Positions 1 to 8,163 are shown, counted from the stretch's first letter. The stretch: DNA of 15,459 bases from Aquitalea sp. (GCA_019232735.1 JAFANL010000120.1:1-15459), one strand, 5' to 3'. The notes: generated from the letters alone by a model not told the origin. Numbers and translations: made by a program.

Positions 1-402
1 TTTGCTGCCGACACGCCGAACGGCCTGGTAGTACCGGTGATCAAGAACGTCGATCAGAAGGGCATCAAGCAGATCGCCAAGGAACTGACCGATCTGTCGC
101 TGCAAGCCCGCGAAGGCAAACTCAAGCAGACCGACATGCAAGGCGCCACCTTCACCATCTCCAGCCTGGGCGGTATTGGCGGCAGTAGCTTCACCCCGAT
201 CGTGAATGCGCCGGAAGTGGCCATCCTGGGTGTGTGCAAGAGCCAGATCAAGCCGGTATGGAACGGCAAGGAATTCACACCGCGCCTGATGTGCCCGCTG
301 TCGCTGTCCTTCGATCACCGCGTGATCGACGGGGCCGCCGCCGCGCGCTTCACCGTGCATCTGGGCAAGCTGCTGTCCGACGTGCGTCGCCTGATCCTCT
401 GA
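1..402 (+). CDS. aceF: Dihydrolipoamide acetyltransferase (pyruvate dehydrogenase E2), C-terminal part only
   Basis: This is the last 133 residues of the E2 acyltransferase, which moves the acetyl group from lipoyl-lysine to CoA in the pyruvate dehydrogenase core. The 5' end, with the lipoyl and E1/E3-binding domains, lies outside the window. The reading frame is open from base 1 (FAADTPNGLVVPVIKNVD). Seen directly are the TFTISSLGGIGG and FTPIVNAPEVAILGV stretches and the active-site motif DHRVIDGA, with the catalytic His at bases 316-318 and Asp at 328-330. These are hallmarks of the 2-oxoacid dehydrogenase catalytic domain. The gene ends with TGA. E3 (lpdA) follows on the same strand, which points to the pyruvate complex rather than the 2-oxoglutarate or branched-chain complex; without E1 in view this rests on context and on the ending (RRLIL) resembling AceF. 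Confidence 0.93.
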   Translation, partial: FAADTPNGLVVPVIKNVDQKGIKQIAKELTDLSLQAREGKLKQTDMQGATFTISSLGGIGGSSFTPIVNAPEVAILGVCKSQIKPVWNGKEFTPRLMCPLSLSFDHRVIDGAAAARFTVHLGKLLSDVRRLIL

Positions 403-406
403 AATC

Positions 407-526
407 GTGAGTAGGGAGTGGGGAGTCGTATCTGCTGCAAGGCAGGCGCTCCTCATCGGGAAAACGAACTGATAAAGGAAGTGGGTGGTGGATGGCGGAC
501 GGAGTAACTCCCCATTCCCCACTCCC
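407..526. repeat. Inverted repeat with heptamer-built arms between aceF and lpdA
   Basis: Almost the whole aceF-lpdA gap is framed by two complementary arms. The left arm (407-427) reads as three heptamers, GTGAGTA, GGGAGTG and GGGAGTC. The right arm (506-526), read on the minus strand, is GGGAGTG, GGGAATG and GGGAGTT. Bases 414-426 pair with 514-526 at 12 of 13 positions, plus one G-U, around an 87-base interior. The shape suggests a small dispersed intergenic repeat or MITE-like element; that is inference, because one copy cannot prove mobility. I see no clear target-site duplication and no coding capacity. The interior carries a Shine-Dalgarno-like AAAGGAAG (474-481) and an ATG (492) in frame with lpdA. 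Confidence 0.7.
474..494 (+). promoter_or_regulatory. Possible alternative ribosome binding site and start for lpdA, inside the repeat
   Basis: AAAGGAAG at 474-481 resembles a Shine-Dalgarno sequence. It lies 10 bases before an ATG at 492 that is in frame with lpdA with no stop between. Translation from here would add 14 residues (MADGVTPHSPLPKA) before the conserved MSNLIELKVPDIGG. The conserved start at 534 has only C-rich repeat arm and CAAAAGCC before it, with no purine-rich site. Either start could be used: the ribosome-site evidence favours 492, family conservation favours 534. Confidence 0.4.
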
Positions 527-533
527 AAAAGCC

Positions 534-2333
534 ATGAGCAATCTGATTGAACTGAAAGTCCCGGACATCGGTGGCCACAGCAATGTGGACGTGATCGAAG
601 TCTTCGTGAAGCCGGGCGATGTGGTGAGCAAGGACGACAGCCTCATCACGCTGGAAACCGACAAGGCCACCATGGAAGTGCCGGCGGAAACCGCTGGTGT
701 GGTGAAGGAAGTCAAAGTGGCCGTGGGCAGCAAGGTGAGCGAAGGCGATGTGATCGTCATCGTCGAAGCCGCTGTGGCTGTTGGTGCAGCGCCGGCGGAA
801 GCCAAGCCGCTGGAAACCACCGGTGTGGCATCCGCCCACACCCAGGCTGGTTTCGCCCCGCCGGCTGCCCCGGTGGCGGCCAGCCACAGTGGTGGTGCCG
901 ACATCGAATGCGACGTGATGGTACTGGGCGGTGGCCCTGGCGGTTACTCCGCCGCCTTCCGCGCGGCCGACCTGGGTCAGAAAGTGGTCATCGTCGAGCG
1001 TTATTCCACCCTGGGTGGCGTGTGCCTGAACGTGGGCTGCATTCCGTCCAAGGCCCTGCTGCACAATGCCGCCGTGATTGACGAAGTCAGCCATCTGGCT
1101 GCCAACGGCATCAAGTTTGGCAAGCCGGAAGTGGATATCGACCTGCTGCGCGGCTACAAGGAAAAGGTCATCGGCAAGCTGACCGGTGGTCTGGCCGGCA
1201 TGGCCAAGGCACGCAAGGTGCAAATCGTGCGTGGCAATGGCCGCTTCATCGACCCGCATCATATCGAAGTGTCGGTTACCGCCGGCAACGGTCGTGAAGA
1301 GAGCGGCGAGAAGACCATCGTCAAGTTCAAGAACGCCATTATCGCCGCCGGTTCGCGCGTGGTGAAACTGCCCTTCATTCCGGATGATCCGCGCGTGGTG
1401 GATTCCACCGGCGCGCTGGAACTGAAGGCTGTGCCGGAAAAAATGCTGATCATCGGCGGCGGCATCATCGGTCTGGAAATGGGTACCGTTTACTCCACGC
1501 TGGGTGCTCGCCTGGATGTGGTGGAAATGCTGGATGGCCTGATGCAGGGTGCCGACCGTGACCTGGTCAAGGTATGGCAGAAGTGGAATGCCCACCGCTT
1601 CGACAACATCATGCTCAACACCAAGACCGTGGCCGTGGAACCGAAGGAAGACGGCGTCTACGTTACCTTCGAAGGCGATCAGGCTCCGAAAGAACCGCAA
1701 CGTTACGACCTGGTGCTGTACGCCACCGGCCGCGCGCCTAACGGCAAGCTGCTGGGTGCGGAAAACGCCGGCGTGGCGGTGACTGACCGTGGCTTCATCC
1801 CGGTGGACAAGCAGCAGCGCACCAATGTGCCGCACATCTACGCCATTGGCGATGTGGTCGGTCAGCCGATGCTGGCGCACAAGGGTGTGCATGAAGGCCA
1901 CGTGGCCGCGGAAAACTGCGCCGAACACAAGGCCTTCTTCGATGCCCGCGTGATTCCGGGTGTGGCTTATACCGATCCGGAAGTGGCCTGGGTGGGCATG
2001 ACCGAAGACGAAGCCAAGAAGCAGGGCATCAAGGTGGAGAAATCCGTCTTCCCGTGGGCTGCCTCTGGTCGCGCCATTGCCAACGGTCGTGATGAAGGCT
2101 TCACCAAGCTGATCTTCGATCCGGCAACGCATCAGGTGATCGGTGGCGGCATTGTCGGCCCGCACGCTGGCGACATGATTGGCGAAATCTGCTTGGCCAT
2201 CGAAATGGGCTGCGATGCCGAAGACATCGCCAAGACCATTCACCCGCACCCCACCATGGGCGAATCCATCGGCATGGCTGCCGAAGTGTTCGAGGGTAGC
2301 TGCACGGACCTGCCGCCACAGCGCAAGAAGTAA
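534..2333 (+). CDS. lpdA: Dihydrolipoamide dehydrogenase (E3) with N-terminal lipoyl domain
   Basis: This FAD- and NAD-dependent flavoprotein of 599 residues reoxidises dihydrolipoyl groups of the E2 core. Residues 1-80 form a lipoyl domain with the lipoylated lysine at K44 in ETDKATMEV. An Ala/Pro-rich linker runs to about residue 122. The FAD-binding GGGPGG is at 132-137, the redox disulfide C164/C169 lies in GGVCLNVGCIPSK, and an NAD-binding GGGIIG sits near 307. The C-terminal catalytic HPHPT has its His at 572. Typical E3 proteins are about 470 residues; the extra length is the lipoyl domain, a fusion known from Neisseria P64k and Ralstonia PdhL. The start at 534 was chosen because MSNLIELKVPDIGG begins exactly at the lipoyl domain, although its ribosome site is poor and ATG 492 is a rival. 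It is probably cotranscribed with aceF, 131 bases upstream. Confidence 0.95.
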   Translation: MSNLIELKVPDIGGHSNVDVIEVFVKPGDVVSKDDSLITLETDKATMEVPAETAGVVKEVKVAVGSKVSEGDVIVIVEAAVAVGAAPAEAKPLETTGVASAHTQAGFAPPAAPVAASHSGGADIECDVMVLGGGPGGYSAAFRAADLGQKVVIVERYSTLGGVCLNVGCIPSKALLHNAAVIDEVSHLAANGIKFGKPEVDIDLLRGYKEKVIGKLTGGLAGMAKARKVQIVRGNGRFIDPHHIEVSVTAGNGREESGEKTIVKFKNAIIAAGSRVVKLPFIPDDPRVVDSTGALELKAVPEKMLIIGGGIIGLEMGTVYSTLGARLDVVEMLDGLMQGADRDLVKVWQKWNAHRFDNIMLNTKTVAVEPKEDGVYVTFEGDQAPKEPQRYDLVLYATGRAPNGKLLGAENAGVAVTDRGFIPVDKQQRTNVPHIYAIGDVVGQPMLAHKGVHEGHVAAENCAEHKAFFDARVIPGVAYTDPEVAWVGMTEDEAKKQGIKVEKSVFPWAASGRAIANGRDEGFTKLIFDPATHQVIGGGIVGPHAGDMIGEICLAIEMGCDAEDIAKTIHPHPTMGESIGMAAEVFEGSCTDLPPQRKK

Positions 2334-2340
2334 GCCGTCA

Positions 2341-2360
2341 GCCCGGTCGCAAGGCCGGGC
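2341..2360. other. Hairpin with GCAA tetraloop after lpdA
   Basis: GCCCGGTC (2341-2348) pairs with GGCCGGGC (2353-2360), eight pairs including one G-T, closed by a GCAA tetraloop of the GNRA type. It begins 7 bases after the lpdA stop. No T-run follows, so it is more likely a 3' stabilising structure of the mRNA than a terminator. That role is inference. Confidence 0.6.
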
Positions 2361-2376
2361 AGGCAGCCTGCAGTCA

Positions 2377-2397
2377 CGGCCCGCTTTTGGCGGGCCG
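2377..2397. other. Second hairpin after lpdA
   Basis: CGGCCCGC (2377-2384) and GCGGGCCG (2390-2397) form a perfect 8-base stem around the loop TTTTG. The following sequence (CATCGTATCTCTCTC) is pyrimidine-rich but lacks a true T-run. It may be a weak terminator or 3' protective stem ahead of the strong terminator at 2420. Confidence 0.6.
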
Positions 2398-2419
2398 CAT
2401 CGTATCTCTCTCAGTCTTG

Positions 2420-2445
2420 TGGCGGAACCATCCGCCATTTTTTTT
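2420..2445 (+). terminator. Rho-independent terminator of the pyruvate dehydrogenase operon
   Basis: TGGCGGA (2420-2426) and TCCGCCA (2431-2437) make a perfect 7-base stem around the loop ACCA, followed directly by eight T residues (2438-2445). This is a textbook intrinsic terminator on the plus strand. It separates lpdA from tamA, so tamA transcription should start in 2446-2543 or depend on read-through. Confidence 0.88.
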
Positions 2446-2500
2446 GCCGATGGCCATCCGGGCCGACTGTGGCAAGCCGGCATTCGCGTGCTGACATGCC

Positions 2501-2529
2501 TCGCCAGACTGAACCAGTTTCGCTACCAT
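2501..2529 (+). promoter_or_regulatory. Weak candidate sigma-70 promoter for tamA
   Basis: TCGCCA (2501-2506) and TACCAT (2524-2529) match the -35 and -10 consensus at four of six bases each with a 17-base spacer. The match is weak. The start point would fall near 2536, giving a leader of only about 8 bases to ATG 2544 or about 20 bases to ATG 2556. It is offered because the strong terminator at 2420-2445 implies a promoter in this short interval. Confidence 0.22.
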
Positions 2530-2543
2530 CAGTCGGATTCCAG

Positions 2544-4304
2544 ATGAATGTCGACATGCTGCCACGAACCCACCTCCTTGCCCTGTCATCCGCTCTCGCC
2601 CTGGCGCTGTGTGCTGCACCGGCCTGGGCCCAGCTGGATTACACCGTCAGTGTGGAGGCTCCGTCGGCACTGACCGGGCTGTTGAATGACCACCTGGAAC
2701 TGATCTCCGCCCGTACGGATCCTGATCTGGATGAATTCCAGCTGCAGGCCATCATCAAGGAAACGCCCGCTGCCGCACAGGCCCTGCTGGAGACCGAAGG
2801 CTATTTTTCCCCGCAAATCCGCGTCGAGGAGCAGGGGGCACATCACTATGTGCTCAAGGTCGATACCGGCGAGCCGGTGCTGATCGAGGATGTGACCCTG
2901 CAACTGAATGGCGATATCCGGCAGCAGGAGAACTACCAGCAACGCCTGGCCGCCGTGCTGGAAGCGTGGGCGCTGCCCATGGGCGCACCGTACCGGCAGG
3001 AGGATTGGACCAGCAGCAAGCGTGCCATCCTGCGCCTGCTCACCACCGACCGCTTTCCACTGGCCAAGATCACCCACAGCCAGGCCGATATCGATCCGCA
3101 AACCCACCGCGCCCAGTTGCTGGTGCAAGTGGACAGCGGACCGTTGATCCGTTTTGGCGCCGTTCATGTCATTGGCAACCAGCGTTATCCGCTGAGCGTG
3201 GCTACCGGTTTGGCTGATTTCCGCCAGGGCGATCCCTACACCTTGAAGCAGCTGCTGGATTACCAGTCGGCACTGGAACAGTCGGCGCAGTATTCCGGCG
3301 TGGTGGTCAATGCCGATATGGCGCGTATCGAGGACGGGCAGGTGCCGGTGGATGTCAGCCTGACCGAGTTTCCCAAGCAGAAGCTGGAACTGGGTCTGAC
3401 CTACGATTCGGAAGATGGTCCGGGTACCCGTATCGGTTACGACTACTACAATCTGTTTGGCAAGGGCTGGACCGGTTCGGTATTGCTGGACTGGAAGAAT
3501 AGCGACCGCAACCTCAGTTTCGGTCTGGGCTTTCCACGCCAGGCCGATGGCTATTCCCACTCCATCACCTCTTCCTTCAAGGAAACCGATATCCAGGGGG
3601 TGAAAACCACCACCGTCGATGCCGGGGCCTGGCGCATCCGTTCGCACGACAAGATCAATGCCCGCTTCGGCGTGGAGTTCATCCAGGAAAAGGAAACCAT
3701 CGGCAATACGCCCAGCAACAACACCCGTGCAGTGCTGGGCGTGTTTGGCTGGACGCGGCGTGACGTGGATGATCCCCTGCGCCCCCGCTCCGGCAATCTG
3801 CTGGATGTGTCCTTGTCCAGCACGCTGGGTTCGCTGCTGTCCACAACCAGCTTTGTGCGTGGCTATGCCCGAGGCGTCAGCTACTGGAGCCCATGGCCCA
3901 GGTACGGCACCTTGCTGACCCGGCTGGAGCTGGGACAGGTTTGGGCCAAGGATAGTGACGAGGTGCCCTCCACCCAGCTGTTCCGTGCGGGTGGCTCCAA
4001 CAGTGTGCGCGGCTATGACTACCAGAGCCTGGGTCTGCCCGGTGCCGATGGTGCCGTGGTGGGTGGCCGGGTGGTGGCGACGGCAACACTGGAATACCAG
4101 ATTCCCGTGGCCAGGGACTGGGCCGTCGCCCTGTTTCACGATGCCGGTAATGCCGCGCAAAGCTGGCAAAGCTTCAAGCTGGAACACTCCAATGGGCTGG
4201 GCCTGCGCTGGATGAGCCCGGTGGCCCCGCTATCGATGGATATTGCCAAGGCGCAGAGAGATGGCAAGATTCGCTGGAATATGAGTCTGGGGTTGGCTTT
4301 CTGA
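2544..4304 (+). CDS. tamA: TamA, outer-membrane Omp85-family translocation and assembly protein
   Basis: A 586-residue outer-membrane protein, close to the roughly 577 residues of E. coli TamA. With TamB it helps place outer-membrane proteins such as autotransporters. Residues 1-30 form a signal peptide (LLALSSALALALCAAPAWAQ, likely cut after AWA). Three POTRA domains span about 31-278, and a 16-strand Omp85 barrel runs from about 279 to the end. The Omp85 signature VRGY is at 488-491 (SNSVRGYDYQSLG). The chain ends in an amphipathic strand with terminal Phe (WNMSLGLAF), the usual signal for BAM-dependent insertion. The start was chosen to put the signal peptide at the N-terminus; upstream in-frame GTG 2469 and ATG 2496, and downstream ATG 2556, are alternatives, and none has a strong ribosome site. 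The stop overlaps the tamB start by one base (TGATG), which suggests translational coupling. Confidence 0.92.
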   Translation: MNVDMLPRTHLLALSSALALALCAAPAWAQLDYTVSVEAPSALTGLLNDHLELISARTDPDLDEFQLQAIIKETPAAAQALLETEGYFSPQIRVEEQGAHHYVLKVDTGEPVLIEDVTLQLNGDIRQQENYQQRLAAVLEAWALPMGAPYRQEDWTSSKRAILRLLTTDRFPLAKITHSQADIDPQTHRAQLLVQVDSGPLIRFGAVHVIGNQRYPLSVATGLADFRQGDPYTLKQLLDYQSALEQSAQYSGVVVNADMARIEDGQVPVDVSLTEFPKQKLELGLTYDSEDGPGTRIGYDYYNLFGKGWTGSVLLDWKNSDRNLSFGLGFPRQADGYSHSITSSFKETDIQGVKTTTVDAGAWRIRSHDKINARFGVEFIQEKETIGNTPSNNTRAVLGVFGWTRRDVDDPLRPRSGNLLDVSLSSTLGSLLSTTSFVRGYARGVSYWSPWPRYGTLLTRLELGQVWAKDSDEVPSTQLFRAGGSNSVRGYDYQSLGLPGADGAVVGGRVVATATLEYQIPVARDWAVALFHDAGNAAQSWQSFKLEHSNGLGLRWMSPVAPLSMDIAKAQRDGKIRWNMSLGLAF

Positions 4305-7300
4305 TGAATAACACTAGCCAGCCACCGCATTCCACACCCACGGACAGTGCGCCGCCACCGCCAGTGAAGCCACGTCGCTACTGGCTGCGCTACCTGTTGT
4401 TGATGATTGCGTTGCTGCTCAGTGTCGGCGGCTGGCTCACCGGCAATGAGCAGGGCTTTGCCTGGCTGTGTCGTCAACTGCCGGCCTTGAGCCATCAACA
4501 ACTGAGCATTGCCCGCAGCGAGGGAACGCTGTGGTCCGGCTTTACCCTGCATGACATCCGCTGGCGCGCAGCGTATGAAGATGCCGATATCGACCGCCTG
4601 CAACTGCAATGGCAGCCTGCCGCCCTGTTGCAGGGCCGTTTGCAGATCGGCCTGCTGGCCATTGGCCATGTGCGCTTGAATACGCGCCCGGCACCGGCGT
4701 CCCCCCCCTCAGGAGCACCGACCTCCTTGTCGCTACCGCTGGCGCTGCAGGTAGACAGATTGCAGCTGGCCAGCCTGACCGTAGAGCCTGCCGATCTGCG
4801 GCTATATGGCTTGCAGGCCAGTTATGGCTATGACCGCCAACAGCATCAGTTGCGCGTGCAGCACCTGCAAACGCCATGGGGCACGGCGCGGGCCGGACTG
4901 ACGCTGGCAGATCGCTCGCCTTTCGCCATTGCCGGTCAGCTGCAGGCGCAGGGCGAACTGGAACAGATACCGGTTCTGGCCGGCTTGCAGCTGCGCGGCA
5001 GCCTGCTGCAACTACAGGTGGATGGCACCGCCAGTGGCAAGGGCATGCTGGCCGAGGCGCACGGGCAGTTGCGTCCGTTTGCCTTCAATCCCTATAACCG
5101 TTTCAGCCAGCTGGACTTGCGTATCGGCGGGATCAATCCGCAAGCCATCATGCCGGACTGGCCCAAGGCCAGGCTGGGATTCGCGGTGCATGTCCAGCCG
5201 GATGGCAGCGCCAGCATCAAGGGTGGCCTTTCCTTGCTGAACAGCCAACCCGGCCCGTTCTCCCGCAGCCAGCTGCCGTTATCGTTGCTGGCCGGGGAGT
5301 TCCGGGCCGATGACAAGATGCTGCACCTGGACAAGCTGATGGCGCAGTTGGGGGGCGGTCAGCTCAATCTCACCGGCAAGGTCGAACCCACCATGCTGGA
5401 TGTGGTGACCCTGCTGGACAATATCCGCCTGAAAAACCTCTATGAATCGGCTCCGGATGACACCATCAAGGGTACGGCGCGTATTTCCGGTGCATTGGCC
5501 GGGCCGGATATCCGGGCCAATCTGCATGGCAAAGCGCTGCAACTGCAAGCCATGCTGGGCTTCCAGCAGGCGGCCAGTGGCAAAACCCTGTTACTGCGCC
5601 AACTGGAGCTGACTGCGGGTGCCGGCAAGGTGGCGGTCAGTGGCAAGCTCGGCCTGGATGGCCGTCAGGAATACCAGCTGGAGGGCAAGCTGGCCAAGGT
5701 CGACCCTTCCCGTTTGCAGCCCGGTTTGCCGGCCGGGGACCTGAATGCCCAGCTCAAGGCCAGCGGTCAGCTGGCGGCGCCACTGGGCGGCAAGCTGGCC
5801 TTGCAATTTGACCCAAGCCGCTTGTCCGGGGCGCCATTGTCCGGGCAATTCACCGCCGACTGGCAGGGGCAGCGTTTGCGTCAGTTGCTGGCCGATCTGC
5901 GGCTGGCCAATAACCGGCTGCAGGCCGATGGTAGCTATGGTGTGGCCGGCGACAAACTCAAGCTATTGATTGATGCCCCCAATCTGTCGCTGCTGGGACG
6001 TGACTTTTCCGGGGTGATCAAGGGGCAGGCCGAACTGGCCGGCACGCCCAAGGTGCCGCTGCTCAATGCCAGCCTGCGGGCCGAACGCCTGCATCTGCCC
6101 GGTAATCTGGCGGTGCAGAGCCTGACACTGGATGGTGATCTCAAGGCCGATGCCAATAGCCTGTTCCGTTTGCAGCTGGCGGCAGACAGGTTGCAAGTCG
6201 GCGGTTTTACGGCCGAACAACTGCGGGCCCAAGGCAATGGCACCCGCACCCGACACCAGTTACAGCTGGAAGGCCGCATGCGGCTGGATGGCCGGCCCTA
6301 TACCTTGCAGCTGGCGGCCAGCGGTGGCCTGCCGGTCAACAGCGGCCAGTGGCAAGGCCAGCTGGAACGGCTGGAGTTGTCCGGCAAGCCGGGATTGAGC
6401 CTGCAATCTCCGCTTGCGCTGGAGGCTGGCGCCGCGCGGGTAAGGCTGGGTGCTGCTCGTCTGGCCTTGCTGGGCGGCAGTCTCAGCCTGAGCGAGCTGA
6501 CACGCAGCGCCAATGGTGTGATCAGCAGCCGCGGCCATGCCGAAGGGCTGCACCTGGCTGAGCTGGCTCCCTTGCTGCACCTGCCGCTGGAGCAGAATCT
6601 GGTGCTGGATAGCGGCTGGGATCTGAACCTGACCGGCAGTCGTCCACAGGGTACGCTCTGGCTGAAGCGGGTCAGCGGCGATATCAATCTGCCTGCCGAT
6701 GCTGCTCGCCCTGCACCTTTGGGCCTGAAATCGGCCCAGCTCAATCTGCATTTCGATGGCAGCAGCCTGTTGTTCGATGCCGGCATCGACAGCCGTTATG
6801 CCCAGCTTGCCGGTAAGGGCAGCCTGCCATGGAATGGCGGCATCATCGACGCCCGCACACCCTTGTCCGCCACGGTCAATGTGGCACTGCCTTCACTGGC
6901 GGCGCTGGCCGCCTTGTCCTCTCCGGCGCTGGAGCTATCTGGCGAACTGGCCGCCAAGCTCTCGCTGGGCGGGCCGTTGGGACAACTGCAAGGGCAGGGC
7001 ACTATCCAGGGCAGCAAGCTGCTGCTGGCTGATCACCGTACCGGCATCCGTCTGGGGGACGGCGTGTTGCAGGCGCGTCTGAGTGGCCGCAGCCTGATCC
7101 TCGACCAGCTGCGTTTTACCAGCGGGCAGGGGGACATCGTGGCCAGTGGCAGCCTGGATCTGCGGGAGAGCGGGCCGGATGCCACGGTACGGGTCAATCT
7201 CAACAAATTCAGCGTCTTCGACAAACCCAGTCGCAAGCTGGTGGTGTCAGGCAGTACCGAGCTGAGCATGGTGGATCGCAAAATCGCCCTGACGGGCCAT

Positions 7301-8122
7301 CTGCGCGCCGATCAGGGCCGGATCGACCTGCCCAAGGCGGGGGCCCCCAGCCTGAGTGAGGATGTCGTGGTCAAGGGGCGTGCTGTGGCCGAACCCTCCG
7401 CTTTTTCCAGCCTGCCGCTGACCGTGGCACTGGACCTGGATCTGGGCGACCGCTTCCGCTTTGTCGGCCAGGGGCTGGATGTGGAGCTGACCGGCGTGGT
7501 CAAGGTCAGTGCCAATCCGGGGCTGGCTCCAGGGGCGAACGGTCAGGTCCGCGTGGTCAAGGGGCGCTACAAGGCTTACGGCCAGGAACTGGATATCGAG
7601 CAGGGCATCATCAGCTTTGTCGGACCACTGGATAATCCCTTGCTTAACGTGGTGGCCAAACGCCATCTGTCGCCGGTTGGCGCGGGTGTGGAAGTGACCG
7701 GTACGGTGGCGGCGCCCCGCATCCGGCTGGTGGCGGATGAATCCATGTCGGAGAAGGACAAGCTGGCCTGGCTGGTATTGGGTCATGCCGCCAGCGGCGA
7801 CCGTGACGACACCGCGCTGGCTGCCTCGGCCGGCATGATGCTGGCTGGCTCCATCAACGACCATGTCGGCCTGTTCGACGAACTGGGCATGGCCAGCCGC
7901 AAGGAAAGAACCCTGGCCAATGGAACGGTCAGCCCGGCCGAGCAAGTGGTGACCGTGGGACGCCAACTGAGCCGCGAACTTTATCTGGGCTACGAATATG
8001 GCGTGACCAGTGCCGATCAGGCGGTCAAGCTGGCCTACCAGCTAAGCAAGGGCTGGTCGGTAGTCTTGCGGGCGGGCACCAATACTTCGGTGGAGTCGCG
8101 CTACACCCTGCGTTTCGATTGA
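4304..8122 (+). CDS. tamB: TamB, inner-membrane-anchored translocation and assembly / lipid-transfer protein
   Basis: A 1272-residue protein, matching the size of E. coli TamB (about 1260). A Pro-rich cytoplasmic N-terminus is followed by one membrane helix at about residues 28-46 (LRYLLLMIALLLSVGGWLT). A very long periplasmic part is rich in short beta-strands and in repeated L-x-L-x-G / GxLxL patterns, as expected for the beta-taco groove of AsmA-like bridge proteins. The C-terminal TamB domain (old DUF490) covers roughly residue 930 to the end; it includes ADESMSEKDKLAWLVLGHAASGD and ends in the strand YTLRFD. TamB proteins partner TamA and are implicated in moving phospholipid between the membranes as well as in outer-membrane protein assembly. 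The tamA-tamB order and the 1-base overlap strongly support the call. Confidence 0.94.
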   Translation: MNNTSQPPHSTPTDSAPPPPVKPRRYWLRYLLLMIALLLSVGGWLTGNEQGFAWLCRQLPALSHQQLSIARSEGTLWSGFTLHDIRWRAAYEDADIDRLQLQWQPAALLQGRLQIGLLAIGHVRLNTRPAPASPPSGAPTSLSLPLALQVDRLQLASLTVEPADLRLYGLQASYGYDRQQHQLRVQHLQTPWGTARAGLTLADRSPFAIAGQLQAQGELEQIPVLAGLQLRGSLLQLQVDGTASGKGMLAEAHGQLRPFAFNPYNRFSQLDLRIGGINPQAIMPDWPKARLGFAVHVQPDGSASIKGGLSLLNSQPGPFSRSQLPLSLLAGEFRADDKMLHLDKLMAQLGGGQLNLTGKVEPTMLDVVTLLDNIRLKNLYESAPDDTIKGTARISGALAGPDIRANLHGKALQLQAMLGFQQAASGKTLLLRQLELTAGAGKVAVSGKLGLDGRQEYQLEGKLAKVDPSRLQPGLPAGDLNAQLKASGQLAAPLGGKLALQFDPSRLSGAPLSGQFTADWQGQRLRQLLADLRLANNRLQADGSYGVAGDKLKLLIDAPNLSLLGRDFSGVIKGQAELAGTPKVPLLNASLRAERLHLPGNLAVQSLTLDGDLKADANSLFRLQLAADRLQVGGFTAEQLRAQGNGTRTRHQLQLEGRMRLDGRPYTLQLAASGGLPVNSGQWQGQLERLELSGKPGLSLQSPLALEAGAARVRLGAARLALLGGSLSLSELTRSANGVISSRGHAEGLHLAELAPLLHLPLEQNLVLDSGWDLNLTGSRPQGTLWLKRVSGDINLPADAARPAPLGLKSAQLNLHFDGSSLLFDAGIDSRYAQLAGKGSLPWNGGIIDARTPLSATVNVALPSLAALAALSSPALELSGELAAKLSLGGPLGQLQGQGTIQGSKLLLADHRTGIRLGDGVLQARLSGRSLILDQLRFTSGQGDIVASGSLDLRESGPDATVRVNLNKFSVFDKPSRKLVVSGSTELSMVDRKIALTGHLRADQGRIDLPKAGAPSLSEDVVVKGRAVAEPSAFSSLPLTVALDLDLGDRFRFVGQGLDVELTGVVKVSANPGLAPGANGQVRVVKGRYKAYGQELDIEQGIISFVGPLDNPLLNVVAKRHLSPVGAGVEVTGTVAAPRIRLVADESMSEKDKLAWLVLGHAASGDRDDTALAASAGMMLAGSINDHVGLFDELGMASRKERTLANGTVSPAEQVVTVGRQLSRELYLGYEYGVTSADQAVKLAYQLSKGWSVVLRAGTNTSVESRYTLRFD

Positions 8123-8128
8123 GACGGC

Positions 8129-8163
8129 GTGGCGGCCAGGCTGCCACTGCCCTTTTCCTGTTC
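8129..8163 (+). terminator. Possible weak terminator after tamB
   Basis: GTGGCGG (8129-8135) pairs with CTGCCAC (8141-8147), seven pairs with one G-T, around a CCAGG loop. It begins 7 bases after the tamB stop and is followed by the pyrimidine-rich stretch TGCCCTTTTCCTGTTCC. The T-run is short, so termination may be partial. The rest of the gap to 8248 holds the leader of the next gene, where I see no convincing promoter. Confidence 0.4.

Noticed and set aside
453..2483. A 676-codon open frame on the minus strand opposite lpdA
   Set aside because: It is the antisense shadow of a clearly conserved gene; the translation is His/Gly/Asp-rich low-complexity with no recognisable domain, a usual artefact of codon bias in GC-rich DNA.
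2469..2543. Upstream GTG/ATG extension of tamA
   Set aside because: It would bury the signal peptide 25 residues inside the protein, and no ribosome site supports it.
2586..4187. A 533-codon open frame on the minus strand opposite tamA
   Set aside because: It runs antisense to the conserved POTRA and barrel coding sequence, shows no domain, and has no plausible initiation site.
4304..8122. Recurring short GGCAGCTGG / CTGGCC-like words in tamB considered as DNA repeats
   Set aside because: They reflect Leu/Gly/Ala/Gln-rich beta-strand coding with strong codon bias; no regular period or inverted structure was found by eye.
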